Assembly (NCBI GenBank): GCA_964346395.1
Contig: CAYFUT010000017.1
Location: forward strand, 1 to 40,518
DNA length: 40,518 bases
Direction of reading: 5' to 3'
Origin: CAYFUT01 sp964346395
GTDB taxonomy: Bacteria; Bacillota; Halanaerobiia; Halobacteroidales; Halobacteroidaceae
A model generated the notes under the pieces. That model was not told the DNA's origin. It made no database searches and saw only the letters and a list, made by a program, of their open reading frames with translations. This document shows, one piece after another, positions 24,218-32,775 of the stretch. The position numbers were made by a program, and so were the translations under genes. Position 1 is the first letter of the stretch. Every line of letters starts with the position of its first letter.

Positions 24218-25084
24218 GTGCAAATAGCTGATATTAATTTCAAATTAAATTTATTGTTTTTAGTAGTATTAGCTTTGTTTTCACTAGCAGGATTGTTTTT
24301 GGAAGCTTCTTTAAGTTTTGTAGTGGTTACTCTGCATGAATTAGCACATTCGCTGGTAGCTTATCGGCACGGGGTAAAAATAAATGAAGTAGAATTACTT
24401 CCTTTTGGAGGAGTAGCTAAATTTAGAGATTTGCTGCAGCTTAAGCCTCAGACGGAAATTAAGGTTGCTCTGGCGGGGCCAATTTTAAATTTTTGTCTGG
24501 CGGGAGTTGCCTTGTTGCTAATTAACTACGAGTTAGTAGGACGCCAAAGCGGTCTTTTTTTACTGCGGGTTAATTTGAGTATTGGGCTGTTTAATTTATT
24601 ACCGGTACTTCCGTTAGATGGGGGTCGAATCCTGCGGGCCAACTTAACAGAGCGGTATGGATTTAAAGAGGCAACTTATAAAGTTCTTAAGTTCAGCAAA
24701 TTTTTTGCTTTTTTGGCGGGGGGATTAGTAGTACTCGGTCTTTATTTTGGATATATTAATATTGCCCTGGTCATTATCTGTTTTTTTATTTATTTTGCTG
24801 CTTTGAAAGAAGGCAGGTATACGCCGTATGTATTAATGCAGTACATAGCGCGGAAAAAAGGGGAAGTGTTGAATAAAAATGTCCTAGCTGCGGAGGGATT
24901 AGTAGCTTTTGCTGATACTTCCATACAGGAAATTATTGACCGATTGGTGCCCAATAAATTTCACCTAGTAGTAGTAGTGGATGATCAATTTCATGTATTA
25001 GGGATAGTAACGGAGGATAAATTGATTGATTCCTTAATTGAGCAGGAAATTGAACTGGCTGTGGGAGAGCTGGTTGATAGTTAA
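24218..25084 (+). CDS. spoIVFB: site-2 protease, SpoIVFB-like
   Basis: 288 aa from GTG 24218, chosen for aaaggtgg upstream. M50 intramembrane metalloprotease: zinc motif HELAH (His40-Glu41-His44) and a second motif LPVLPLDGGR with Asp134, among several hydrophobic helices. The C-terminal part (about 220-288) resembles a CBS-type domain (FHLVVVVDDQFHVLGIVTEDKL), as in SpoIVFB. In Bacillus SpoIVFB cleaves pro-sigma-K in the sporulating mother cell. The position between min/rod genes and rplU is conserved, but its partner spoIVFA is missing. A possible promoter (TTTACA-17-TAATAT) lies at 24128-24156. Confidence 0.85.
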   Translation: MQIADINFKLNLLFLVVLALFSLAGLFLEASLSFVVVTLHELAHSLVAYRHGVKINEVELLPFGGVAKFRDLLQLKPQTEIKVALAGPILNFCLAGVALLLINYELVGRQSGLFLLRVNLSIGLFNLLPVLPLDGGRILRANLTERYGFKEATYKVLKFSKFFAFLAGGLVVLGLYFGYINIALVIICFFIYFAALKEGRYTPYVLMQYIARKKGEVLNKNVLAAEGLVAFADTSIQEIIDRLVPNKFHLVVVVDDQFHVLGIVTEDKLIDSLIEQEIELAVGELVDS

Positions 25085-25190
25085 CAATTGACAGTTGATA
25101 GTTTACAGTTAACAGCTAAAACCTTATAGATCTATAATTCTAGAACAAAAGTTGGTTTTGAATTCAACTGTCAACTGTAAACTGTAAACT
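25084..25190. repeat. inverted pair of heptamer arrays (copy A)
   Basis: Left arm 25084-25115: GTTGATA, GTTTACA, GTTAACA units. Right arm 25165-25190: the complementary units in reverse (CAACTGT CAACTGT AAACTGT). AAAACC and GGTTTT extend the pairing inward. It lies directly after the spoIVFB stop. Confidence 0.7.
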
Positions 25191-25211
25191 AAGTGATTCG
25201 GGAGGGATAGA

Positions 25212-27095
25212 ATGACGAAGTTAGCTGATAGAATAGAAGAGATATTACCGCAAGTAGAAAAGCCTACTCGCTATATGGGGCGGGAATTAAATAGTATTAC
25301 TAAAGATTTAACGGAAGTGGATGTCAAAGTAGCCTTAGCCTTTCCCGATGTTTATGATGTCGGAATGTCTCATTTAGGAATTAAAATTTTATATCATCTG
25401 CTTAATAATCGAGAAGATACAGCTGCTGAACGGGTTTATGCTCCTTGGCTGGATATGGAAGAGAAACTGCGGGAGGAAGAAATTCCACTGTTTAGCTTGG
25501 AAACAAAAACGCCGGTAGCTGATTTTGATATTTTGGGATTTACGCTGCAGTATGAATTAAGCTATACTAATTTATTGAATATGCTTGATTTAGCCGATAT
25601 TTCTTTCCGCAGTCAAAATCGAGGTGCAGATGAGCCGCTAGTAATTGCCGGCGGTCCCTGTACAGCTAATCTGGAACCGATAGCGCCTTTTATAGATGCG
25701 GTGGTGTTGGGGGAAGCAGAAGCAGTAATTGAAGAATTAATAGCTGTTTATCAAAGCTGGCAGCAGACAGAACAGAATAAAGAAAATTTATTAGAGCAGT
25801 TAGCTGATTTAGAAGGAGTTTATGTGCCTGCTTTTTATGATGTTGAGTATAATGTCCGGGGCGAAGTAGTTGATTTTTCCTGTCAAAAAACAGCAGCTCC
25901 AACAATTAAAAAGCGGATAGTAGAAGATCTGGACGAAGCTTTTTATCCGGAACAGTTTATTGTACCGTATATGGAGATAGTTCACGACCGGATTAATTTA
26001 GAGGTGGCTCGCGGTTGTACGCGGGGCTGCCGGTTTTGTCAGGCGGGGATGATTTACCGACCGGTAAGGGAACGGAGTCGAGAGCGAATCCAGGAATTAG
26101 CTGATAAATTAGTGGCTAGTACAGGCTATGAAGAAGTATCGTTAACTTCCTTAAGTGTCAGTGATTACCGCGGTATCAATTCTCTAGCCACTGATTTAGT
26201 AGAAAAGTATGCACCGCAGAAAATAAATATTGCCTTACCTTCCATGCGGGTAGATTCTTTTTCTATTGATGTAGCGGAAGAAATTCAGAAGGTAAGAAAG
26301 ACGGGATTGACTTTTGCACCGGAAGCAGGGACTCAGCGTTTAAGAGATGTAATCAACAAAGGAGTTACTGAGGAAGACTTAATGGAAACAGTAACCGAAA
26401 TTTTTCAGGCCGGTTGGCGGCGGGTAAAGCTCTACTTTATGCTGGGGCTGCCTACTGAAACTAAGGAAGATTTAGCTGGGATTGTTCGGTTGGCCAAGCG
26501 GGTAGCAGAAGTTGGAGATGAGATTAGACTTAATTCTGATAACAAGCGGCGGGTAAAGGTAACGGTAAGCGTGTCCACTTTTATACCAAAACCGCATACT
26601 CCTTTTCAATGGGCGCAATTTAATACCTTAGATCAGATCCAGGATAAATTGCAGTATTTAAAAGATAACCTGCAAGGAAAAGACCTCTCCTTAGACTGGA
26701 CCGAGCCGAAATTAAGTCTTCTGGAGGCAGCCTTTGCCCGAGGTGATAGAAGATTAGCAGAGGTTATAGAAGCAGCCTGGGAGCGGGGAGCCCGTTTTGA
26801 CGGCTGGCGGAAAGTATTTGATTATGACTTCTGGCAGGAAGCTTTTCAGGCGGCTGGGTTGAATTTGCCAGCTTATGCTTATCGGGAGTTAGGTTTGAAA
26901 GCTGATCTACCTTGGGATCATCTGCAGGTAGGAGTTAGTAAAGAATATTTGCGTCAGGAATATAGACAAGCCCAGCAGGAAAAAACAACAGGAGACTGCC
27001 GGTTAAGCAGCTGTCAAAACTGCGGAATAATCAGCAGTCTGGTTCCAGCTGCTTGTTGTGGAGGTGAGCTAGATGAGTGGAAAGCAGAAGATTAG
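25212..27095 (+). CDS. TIGR03960-family radical SAM protein
   Basis: 627 aa. N-terminal B12-binding-like region (about 1-200), then the radical SAM cluster motif CTRGCRFC (Cys269, Cys273, Cys276). GGPCTANLEPIAPFIDAVVLGEAE and YFMLGLPTETKED are also typical. The C-terminus adds cysteines (CRLSSCQNCG, then CCGG). The reaction is not established. The protein is nearly always paired with the DUF2344 protein that follows, here with a 23-base overlap. An RNA- or ribosome-related role is suggested by constant proximity to rng and rplU (inference). Ribosome-binding site ggagg. Confidence 0.9.
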   Translation: MTKLADRIEEILPQVEKPTRYMGRELNSITKDLTEVDVKVALAFPDVYDVGMSHLGIKILYHLLNNREDTAAERVYAPWLDMEEKLREEEIPLFSLETKTPVADFDILGFTLQYELSYTNLLNMLDLADISFRSQNRGADEPLVIAGGPCTANLEPIAPFIDAVVLGEAEAVIEELIAVYQSWQQTEQNKENLLEQLADLEGVYVPAFYDVEYNVRGEVVDFSCQKTAAPTIKKRIVEDLDEAFYPEQFIVPYMEIVHDRINLEVARGCTRGCRFCQAGMIYRPVRERSRERIQELADKLVASTGYEEVSLTSLSVSDYRGINSLATDLVEKYAPQKINIALPSMRVDSFSIDVAEEIQKVRKTGLTFAPEAGTQRLRDVINKGVTEEDLMETVTEIFQAGWRRVKLYFMLGLPTETKEDLAGIVRLAKRVAEVGDEIRLNSDNKRRVKVTVSVSTFIPKPHTPFQWAQFNTLDQIQDKLQYLKDNLQGKDLSLDWTEPKLSLLEAAFARGDRRLAEVIEAAWERGARFDGWRKVFDYDFWQEAFQAAGLNLPAYAYRELGLKADLPWDHLQVGVSKEYLRQEYRQAQQEKTTGDCRLSSCQNCGIISSLVPAACCGGELDEWKAED

Positions 27096-27783
27096 AACGG
27101 AGGTAGCGAAAGGATCGGAAGTAAGATTTATTTCGCATCTTGATTTTATGAATACAATTACTAGGGCGCTCCGAAGGGCAGAACTGCCGATTGCTTTTTC
27201 GCAGGGGTATAATCCCCGCCCTCAGCTCTCTTTTGCTTCGGCTTTGGCGGTAGGATTAACCAGTAATAGTGAATATATAGATTTTGAATTACAGGAGGCA
27301 ATGATGCCGCAGAAGTTTAAGAATCAGCTCAACCGAGAATTTCCAGCGGGAATTCGAATTAAAGAGGCGCAAGAAGTACCGGTGGACAGCAAATCTTTGA
27401 TGGCGGTTATTAATGCAGGGCGGTATTTTGCTAAACTTGAATTTACGGAGGAGCTAAGCAAAGGAGAATTAGAAAAGATAATAGATGATTTTTTGGGTCA
27501 GGAAGAGCTGGAAATTAAACGGAAACGGCGTAATAAATCTGACCGCTGGCTGGATTTGAAGCCGATGATTTTTTCTCTGACAGTAATGGGAGTACAGGAG
27601 AAAGAAGGGACAATTAATATGCTGGTTCAGACCGGCAGCAGCGGGAATGTGCGCCCGCAGGAAGTAATTCGGGCGTTAGCCCAGCGGTACGAGGTAATAA
27701 AGCCGCCGAAAATGATTAATATTCACCGGGCTGGGTTATACATAAAAGATGGTGAAAACTTACAAACTCCGATGGAAACTTAA
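27073..27783 (+). CDS. TIGR03936/DUF2344 radical SAM-associated protein
   Basis: 236 aa. The signature VRFISHLDFMNTITRALRRAELPIAFSQGYNPRPQLSFASALAVG is plain in the first 60 residues (positions about 15-58). Function unknown. It works with the radical SAM enzyme encoded immediately upstream, and in some genomes the two are fused. The overlap of 23 bases implies coupled translation. The ribosome-binding site gaggtgag lies inside the upstream gene. A heptamer array starts at its stop codon. Confidence 0.9.
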   Translation: MSGKQKIRTEVAKGSEVRFISHLDFMNTITRALRRAELPIAFSQGYNPRPQLSFASALAVGLTSNSEYIDFELQEAMMPQKFKNQLNREFPAGIRIKEAQEVPVDSKSLMAVINAGRYFAKLEFTEELSKGELEKIIDDFLGQEELEIKRKRRNKSDRWLDLKPMIFSLTVMGVQEKEGTINMLVQTGSSGNVRPQEVIRALAQRYEVIKPPKMINIHRAGLYIKDGENLQTPMET

Positions 27784-28084
27784 TTTACAGTTGATAGTTA
27801 ACAATTTACAGTTGATAGTCAAAACCAGATAACTTACAATTAATAGTTACAGACTATTTTGATAATGCGTTAGTTTGAATTTTTAAATCACTAAAATTTA
27901 GTTTAAACTAATACCTATGATAAAAGTTTATTATTCAACTGTAAATTTTCATAGCCAGGCTAAAAACCAAGCCTGGCTATGAAAACCACAAAAACCGTAT
28001 CTATCCAGGCTAAAAACCAAGCCTGGCTATGAAAACCACAAAAACCGTATCTACTGTCAACTGTAAACTATCAACTATCAACTT
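27783..28084. repeat. inverted heptamer arrays (copy B) filling the gap before rng
   Basis: Left arm about 27783-27820 (TTTACAGTTGATAGTTAAC, then ACAGTTGATAG). Right arm 28052-28084 (CTGTCAACTGTAAACTATC and on). A further partial right arm, TTCAACTGTAAA, lies at 27934-27946. Between them are unclassified AT-rich sequence and the 50-bp duplication described separately. It occupies nearly the whole 317-base gap; no gene was seen in it. Confidence 0.65.
27955..28053. repeat. 50-bp tandem duplication carrying a hairpin
   Basis: Two copies, starting at 27955 and 28005, virtually identical over 49 of 50 bases. Each contains CCAGGCT...AGCCTGG as a stem around AAAAACCA, then GAAAACCACAAAAACCGTAT. 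Only two copies and no variable spacers, so not a CRISPR. Confidence 0.85.
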
Positions 28085-28100
28085 TATAACAAGGGGGGGG

Positions 28101-29756
28101 ATGACTAAGTTGGCTCGGGAAATAGTTATTAATCATCGAAATTTAGGAACGCGGGTAGCTGTGTTAGAGGATCGGAAGCTGGAAGATTTATTATTTGCAC
28201 AAAATTTTTCGCAGCAGATTGTAGGTAATGTCTATAAGGGCCGAGTGGAGGATGTAGTCCCTGGTATTCAAGCAGCTTTTGTAGATATCGGCCAAAGCAA
28301 GAATGTATTTTTACCGGTTAATGGAGTAGTACCGAATGGTGAAGATAAGAAAATAGAACATGTTTTACAGCCGGGGCAGAAGGTAGTAATTCAGATTAGA
28401 AAAGAGGCAACGGGAACTAAAGGTCCTAAAGGAAGTTGCAAGTTAGAACTGCCCGGGCGGTATTTGATTTTTCTTGATGAACCGGGACATATTGGTGTTT
28501 CCCGGAAGTTACCAGGGCAGGAACGAGGTCGACTCCGGGAGTTAGCGCAGGAGATTATTCCGCAGAATCGGGGTGCAATTCTGCGGACAGAAGCAGGAGC
28601 AACAGAAGAGGAGAAGATAAGAGCGGAAGTTAAGAGTATGCTGAAGTTACGGAAAAAAATTGCTAAGAAAGCTGAACAAGTAAAACCTCCGGCCTTAATT
28701 CACCAACATTCTGATCTGATTGGTCAGGTGCTGCGCGATAGATTTACCGAGGAAGTGGATAACTTAATTATAGATACCGAAGCAGGCTACGAACAGATAC
28801 TTGATTTTGTTCAGACTGTAGCCCCTGAATTAGAGGAGAAAGTTGTTTACTATCAAAGTCAGGAACCTGTGTTTGCGAAATATAAGGTTAACAGTCAGTT
28901 AAAAAAACTAGTTAAACCGGAAGTTGAACTTGACTGCGGCGGTTATTTAGTAATTGAAAGTACGGAAGCTTTGACGGCGGTAGATGTTAATACGGGGGCT
29001 TATACAGAAGATAATATTAAAGATACAGTTAAAAAAGTTAATTTAGAGGCAGCGCGAGAAATCCCCCGTCAGCTGCGCCTGCGGAATATTAGCGGGATTA
29101 CGGTAGTGGACTTTATCGGCATGGACAGTGAAGCGACTAAAGAGGAAGTCTTAGCGGTATTAGAACAGGGATTAAAAAAAGATAAAACCCGTACTTCGGT
29201 GCTGGGGATGACTGAATTGGGATTAGTCCAGATTACTAGAAAGCGGAAGAAAAACAGTATTGAACAGCTTTTACAGTCAGCCTGTCCGTGCTGCGGAGGA
29301 AGCGGTAAAATACTTTCTAACCAGGCTTTGGCTTGGGAAGTTATGGATAAAATAAGAGCAGCAGGTGCTGAGAAGAAGCCAGCTGAAATAGTAGTTAAGC
29401 TGCATCCGGAGCTAGCAGCTTATTTATTACAGGTAGGAAAAGAAGCTTTAGCTGTCTTAGAAGAAGAATTGGAGACGAAAATTTGTTTGCGGGTAAGTTC
29501 TGAAATTAATCGGTCTCAGGTAGGTGTCAAGGCAAATAACAGTCGAGTTACTCCTCCCTTTACTGTTGGGAATATAATTTCAGCAGTAATAAAAAAAGAT
29601 TTAGGAGCAGATAGTAGTTTAACCTGGCAGGATGGATGGTTGATTGCAGTTACCGCCGGTCAAATCTCAGTTGGTCAAGAAGTAAAAATTAAATTAACTG
29701 CAGTAGATAGTTTAGTTAGCCGGGCGGAGATATTGGCTACTAGTCATAAGTGTTAA
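28101..29756 (+). CDS. rng: ribonuclease G (RNase E/G family)
   Basis: 551 aa from ATG 28101, directly after a strong aagggggggg. The frame is open further upstream, but only through repeat DNA. Domains in order: S1 RNA-binding (about 35-115, VGNVYKGRVEDVVPGIQAAFVDIG), 5'-sensor/RNase H-like region (GVSRKLPGQERGRLREL), and the DNase I-like catalytic part with ALTAVDVNTGAYT and VVDFIGMDS (acidic metal ligands). The zinc-link CPCCGGSG is followed by a C-terminal extension of about 125 residues. It cuts single-stranded RNA at AU-rich sites in mRNA and rRNA precursors. It lies before the rplU operon, as in many Clostridia. Confidence 0.93.
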   Translation: MTKLAREIVINHRNLGTRVAVLEDRKLEDLLFAQNFSQQIVGNVYKGRVEDVVPGIQAAFVDIGQSKNVFLPVNGVVPNGEDKKIEHVLQPGQKVVIQIRKEATGTKGPKGSCKLELPGRYLIFLDEPGHIGVSRKLPGQERGRLRELAQEIIPQNRGAILRTEAGATEEEKIRAEVKSMLKLRKKIAKKAEQVKPPALIHQHSDLIGQVLRDRFTEEVDNLIIDTEAGYEQILDFVQTVAPELEEKVVYYQSQEPVFAKYKVNSQLKKLVKPEVELDCGGYLVIESTEALTAVDVNTGAYTEDNIKDTVKKVNLEAAREIPRQLRLRNISGITVVDFIGMDSEATKEEVLAVLEQGLKKDKTRTSVLGMTELGLVQITRKRKKNSIEQLLQSACPCCGGSGKILSNQALAWEVMDKIRAAGAEKKPAEIVVKLHPELAAYLLQVGKEALAVLEEELETKICLRVSSEINRSQVGVKANNSRVTPPFTVGNIISAVIKKDLGADSSLTWQDGWLIAVTAGQISVGQEVKIKLTAVDSLVSRAEILATSHKC

Positions 29757-29776
29757 CTTAAACCAAGTTTTCTTAT

Positions 29777-29882
29777 CACGAAGGGGTTTGAAGTTTAAAC
29801 CCGCAGGTGAGGTTGAGCAACTCATACAACCAATGATTATAATGGTTTGCTCAATCTCCATCTCAACCCCAACCTCAAACTT
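29777..29882. repeat. hexamer inverted repeat after rng
   Basis: A palindrome GGGTTT...AAACCC (29783-29802) is followed by left units GTGAG GTTGAG and right units which, as complement, read GTTTGAG GTTGGG GTTGAG ATGGAG ATTGAG. Period 6, same NTTGAG unit as at 4963. The string GAAGGGGTTTGAAGTTTA recurs with one change at 31320. Confidence 0.6.
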
Positions 29883-29998
29883 AATGCACTATATCTATAA
29901 AATAGACCAATTGGAAAAATAAATTAAGTTAATGGTCTGTTTCATTAGTTAAAATTCAACGCTACCTATAAACAGTTGTTTGTTAGCGTTAATATTGC

Positions 29999-30027
29999 TT
30001 GACATTAAGGTTGGTTTATGTTAGAAT
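29999..30027 (+). promoter_or_regulatory. strong promoter of rplU-prp-rpmA
   Basis: Consensus TTGACA (29999-30004), a 17-bp spacer and TAGAAT (30022-30027). Transcription should start near 30034. Confidence 0.8.
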
Positions 30028-30033
30028 TTTCTT

Positions 30034-30120
30034 CGTACGTGGTTTTACTACCAAAACCGCACGGCACGGGTTGAAAATCCATTCTGGATTGCCTAGCTGC
30101 CGGCGAGTCTAAGGTAGGGG
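30034..30120 (+). ncRNA. ribosomal protein L21 leader
   Basis: A structured leader fills the space from the predicted start site to the rplU ribosome-binding site. It includes TGGTTTT/AAAACCG with loop ACTACC, then CGCACGGCACGGGTTG and CTGCCGGCGAG. The position and the GC-rich conserved look match the autoregulatory L21 leader known from Bacillota, in which ribosomal protein binding lowers expression. Assignment is by position and appearance, not by a model search. Confidence 0.65.
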
Positions 30121-30130
30121 AGGTGAAATA

Positions 30131-30442
30131 ATGTATGCAATTATTAAAACAGGTGGCAAGCAATATAAAGTAGAAGAAGGCGAAACAGTTGATGTTGAAA
30201 AGCTGGATGCAGAAGCTGGCGATACAGTTGAATTTGAAGAAATTAAGGCTGTTTCGACTGAGGACGGCTTAGAAGTAGGGACGCCGGATGTAGATGGTGC
30301 TGCTGTGACAGGTGAAGTAGTGAAGAATGATAAAGGTGAGAAAATTATTGTGTATAAGTACAAGCCGAAGGAAAATTACCGCAGAAAGCAGGGTCACCGC
30401 CAGCCGTATACTAGAGTTAAGATCAATAGTATTGAAGTTTAA
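30131..30442 (+). CDS. rplU: 50S ribosomal protein L21
   Basis: 103 aa, the normal size. MYAIIKTGGKQYKVEEGE at the N-terminus and KPKENYRRKQGHRQPYTRVKI near the C-terminus are diagnostic. L21 binds 23S rRNA in the large subunit. The stop overlaps the prp start (TAATG). Ribosome-binding site ggggagg. The middle of the protein is unusually acidic (AEAGDTVEFEE, TEDGLEVG), in keeping with a salt-adapted proteome. Confidence 0.98.
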   Translation: MYAIIKTGGKQYKVEEGETVDVEKLDAEAGDTVEFEEIKAVSTEDGLEVGTPDVDGAAVTGEVVKNDKGEKIIVYKYKPKENYRRKQGHRQPYTRVKINSIEV

Positions 30443-30783
30443 TGATTACGGTAACTGTTAATCAAGATGAACAGGGCAATATAGTTGGTTTTTCTGCTTC
30501 TGGTCATGCTCAGTATGCGCCGGAGGGAGAAGATATTATCTGTGCAGCTGTATCTGCTATTTTGCAGACGGCTGTTTTTGGGCTGGTTGATTATTTGGAT
30601 TTAGACCCTGAGGTGAGCACTGAAGACGGCTGGTTGAACTGTCAGCTGGATTCTAAGTTGGCCCGAGATAAAGAGGTAAAAGCAGTATTAGAAACTATGT
30701 TAGTTGGCTTAAAGAAGACGGCAGAAGCTCATTCTGAGCATTTAATAATTGAAGAAAAAGAAAGGGGGACTAACCATGATTAA
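30442..30783 (+). CDS. prp: ribosomal-processing cysteine protease Prp
   Basis: 113 aa. The conserved SGHAQYAPEGEDIICAAVSA carries the catalytic pair His22 and Cys34. Prp cuts the N-terminal extension off L27, which is essential in Bacillota that possess the extension. It sits between rplU and rpmA, the standard place, starts within the rplU stop and overlaps rpmA by 8 bases. The substrate site is visible in the L27 gene that follows. Confidence 0.95.
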   Translation: MITVTVNQDEQGNIVGFSASGHAQYAPEGEDIICAAVSAILQTAVFGLVDYLDLDPEVSTEDGWLNCQLDSKLARDKEVKAVLETMLVGLKKTAEAHSEHLIIEEKERGTNHD

Positions 30784-31078
30784 AGAAATGAATTTACAGC
30801 TGTTTGCGGAGAAAAAGGCTGTTGGTAGTTCCAAAAATGGCCGCGATAGTATTTCCAAACGACTGGGAGTTAAGCGCCATGATGGACAGAAAGTTAAGCC
30901 CGGTAGTATTCTTGTTCGTCAGCGGGGAACTAAATTTCATCCTGGCTTAAATGTAGGCCGCGGTGGAGATGATACTCTATTCGCTAAAGAAGAAGGCTAT
31001 GTTGAATTTAAGCGTAGAGGCAGAAATAAAAAAGAAGTTAATGTTTATACCGAGGAACAGTTGGAAATGATGGCTTAA
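30776..31078 (+). CDS. rpmA: 50S ribosomal protein L27 with cleavable N-terminus
   Basis: 100 aa from ATG 30776 (ribosome-binding site aaaggggg). The N-terminal MIKEMNLQLFA is the extension removed by Prp, with the cut expected after LQLFA. The mature protein then starts EKKAVGSSKNGRDS. Mature L27 reaches the peptidyl-transferase centre. Glu after the cut is a variation on the usual Ser/Ala. KPGSILVRQRGTKFHPG is typical. Confidence 0.97.
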   Translation: MIKEMNLQLFAEKKAVGSSKNGRDSISKRLGVKRHDGQKVKPGSILVRQRGTKFHPGLNVGRGGDDTLFAKEEGYVEFKRRGRNKKEVNVYTEEQLEMMA

Positions 31079-31096
31079 ATATACTAAGTGTACTGT

Positions 31097-31123
31097 CTCC
31101 CAGCCTAATGCTGGGAGTTTTTG
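31097..31123 (+). terminator. intrinsic terminator of the rplU operon
   Basis: Perfect 8-bp stem CTCCCAGC / GCTGGGAG with loop CTAAT and a T5G tail. Confidence 0.93.
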
Positions 31124-31135
31124 TTATTAAAACAA

Positions 31136-31186
31136 TTGACATTTTAGGGTGGACAATTTACAATTAAATATAAGATTAGGTATAAT
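31136..31186 (+). promoter_or_regulatory. two overlapping promoters before obgE
   Basis: P1: TTGACA (31136-31141), 17 bp, TACAAT (31159-31164). P2: TTTACA (31157-31162), 18 bp, TATAAT (31181-31186). P2's -35 overlaps P1's -10. The leader then runs about 280 nt through a heptamer array. Confidence 0.65.
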
Positions 31187-31229
31187 CAAGCGGAAACTGG
31201 AAAATATATAGTTGATATAGAACTTAAAT

Positions 31230-31456
31230 TCAGGTTACAGTTTACAATTTACAGTTGACAGTTAGAGTTAACAGTTTCCAGCAGAGTATTATCAAGATTA
31301 AGTTGAAGAGATTTATTACGGAGGGGTTTGAAGTTTATAAAAGAAAATCAATGGAAAAAAATATATTAAGTTAACGCTTATTATTCTGGTTTTAACTATT
31401 AACTATCAATTGTCAACTGTCAACTATCAACTATCAACTGTAAACTGGTTAACTGG
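31230..31456. repeat. inverted pair of heptamer arrays (copy C)
   Basis: Left arm 31230-31280: GTTACA, GTTTACA, GTTGACA, GTTAGAG, GTTAACA units. Right arm about 31395-31456: complementary units (AACTATC, AACTGTC, AACTATC, AACTATC, AACTGTA), ending at the obgE ribosome-binding site. In an obgE transcript this would form a very long stem next to the start codon. Confidence 0.7.
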
Positions 31457-31467
31457 AGGTTGGTATT

Positions 31468-32757
31468 ATGTTTGTAGATGAAGCTGAAATTGAAGTAAAA
31501 GGCGGTGATGGAGGCGACGGCACAACTAGCTTTCGGCGCGAAAAATATGAGTCAGCCGGCGGTCCCGACGGCGGTGACGGCGGTGAAGGCGGCGATGTAA
31601 TTATAGAGGTTGATGAAGGTTTAAATAATTTGCTTGAGTTTAGGGAACGAAATTTGTTTGCGGCAGAGTCAGGCGGGAATGGTCAGAGTAAGAAACAGCA
31701 CGGCAGTAATGGCGGGGATCTAATTATTACGGTGCCACCGGGAACTACTGTTAATGACCGGAAAACAGGTGAGGTAATAGCTGATTTAGTAGAAGACGGC
31801 CAGCAGGTGGTAGTAGCCCACGGAGGTCGAGGCGGCCGCGGGAATACAAGGTTTAAAAGTTCGACTAATCAAGCTCCTCGCCATGCAGAAAATGGGGAGC
31901 CGGGCGAACGGCGCCAATTGAAGCTGGAGTTAAAGTTGTTAGCTGATGTAGGTCTTGTCGGCTATCCTAATGTGGGTAAATCAACTTTGATTTCACATAT
32001 ATCAGCTGCCCAGCCGGAGATAGCCGGGTATCACTTTACAACTTTGGAGCCTAATCTGGGAGTAGTGAACACTAAAGACTTTGCTTCCTTTGTAGTAGCA
32101 GATGTACCGGGTTTGATTGAAGGAGCTCATGAGGGAGTAGGCCTCGGTGACCAGTTTTTGCGCCATCTGGAGCGGACAAAAGTATTAGTCCATGTAATTG
32201 ATAGTTCTGGTTTAGAAGGCCGCGACCCGGTAGAGGATTTAGTTAATATCAATCAGGAATTAGAAAAGTTCGGTTCGCATTTACTGGAAAAACCGCAGGT
32301 AGTAGCGGCTAATAAGATAGATTTGATGGCTGAAGAAGAAGAGATAGAAGATGTTAAAGAGGAGTTAGAGGCAAAAGGGTATGAAGTGTTTCCTATTTCT
32401 GCTGTTACCGGTGAGGGAGTAGAAGATTTAATCGATCGGCTTGCAACTCTGGTCAAGGAAGCGCCGGAACCGGAACTTGCAGCTGAGGATGAGGAAGAAG
32501 TTGTGATTAGAGGGCCTCAGCCTGAAGAAGAAACAAGAGGCTTTACTGTCGAAGAAGAAGGCGGTCTCTTTAAAGTAACGGGAGAAGAAGTAGAGCGGAA
32601 GGTAGCTATGGCTGATTTAAGGACTGAAGAAGGCCTCCGGCAGTTAATTAAAACTTTAGATAAAATGGGCGTAGAAGAAGCACTGCAGGAAGCTGGAATT
32701 GAAGAGGGACAAACGGTAGATGTAGCTGGCCTGCAGTTTGAATACTATGAAGGATAA
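31468..32757 (+). CDS. obgE: GTPase Obg/CgtA
   Basis: 429 aa. The glycine-rich Obg fold (about 1-158, GGDGGDGTTSFRREKYE) is followed by the G domain with G1 GYPNVGKST (from residue 165), G3 DVPGLIEGAHEG and G4 NKID. A C-terminal OCT domain (about 355-429) is of the kind found in Gram-positive Obg. Obg binds the 50S subunit during assembly and links to stress control. Its place after rpmA is conserved. Ribosome-binding site ggaggttgg. Confidence 0.97.
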   Translation: MFVDEAEIEVKGGDGGDGTTSFRREKYESAGGPDGGDGGEGGDVIIEVDEGLNNLLEFRERNLFAAESGGNGQSKKQHGSNGGDLIITVPPGTTVNDRKTGEVIADLVEDGQQVVVAHGGRGGRGNTRFKSSTNQAPRHAENGEPGERRQLKLELKLLADVGLVGYPNVGKSTLISHISAAQPEIAGYHFTTLEPNLGVVNTKDFASFVVADVPGLIEGAHEGVGLGDQFLRHLERTKVLVHVIDSSGLEGRDPVEDLVNINQELEKFGSHLLEKPQVVAANKIDLMAEEEEIEDVKEELEAKGYEVFPISAVTGEGVEDLIDRLATLVKEAPEPELAAEDEEEVVIRGPQPEEETRGFTVEEEGGLFKVTGEEVERKVAMADLRTEEGLRQLIKTLDKMGVEEALQEAGIEEGQTVDVAGLQFEYYEG

Positions 32758-32775
32758 GGAGTAAGGAGGGATAGA

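Noticed and set aside
27783..28084. CRISPR array
   Set aside because: Repeats are 7-base units or a 50-bp tandem pair without unique spacers, and no cas gene is in the window.
28029..28100. N-terminal extension of RNase G (MKTTKTVSTV...)
   Set aside because: It is the translation of the 50-bp duplication and the heptamer array. A strong ribosome-binding site stands directly before ATG 28101, which gives the normal N-terminus.
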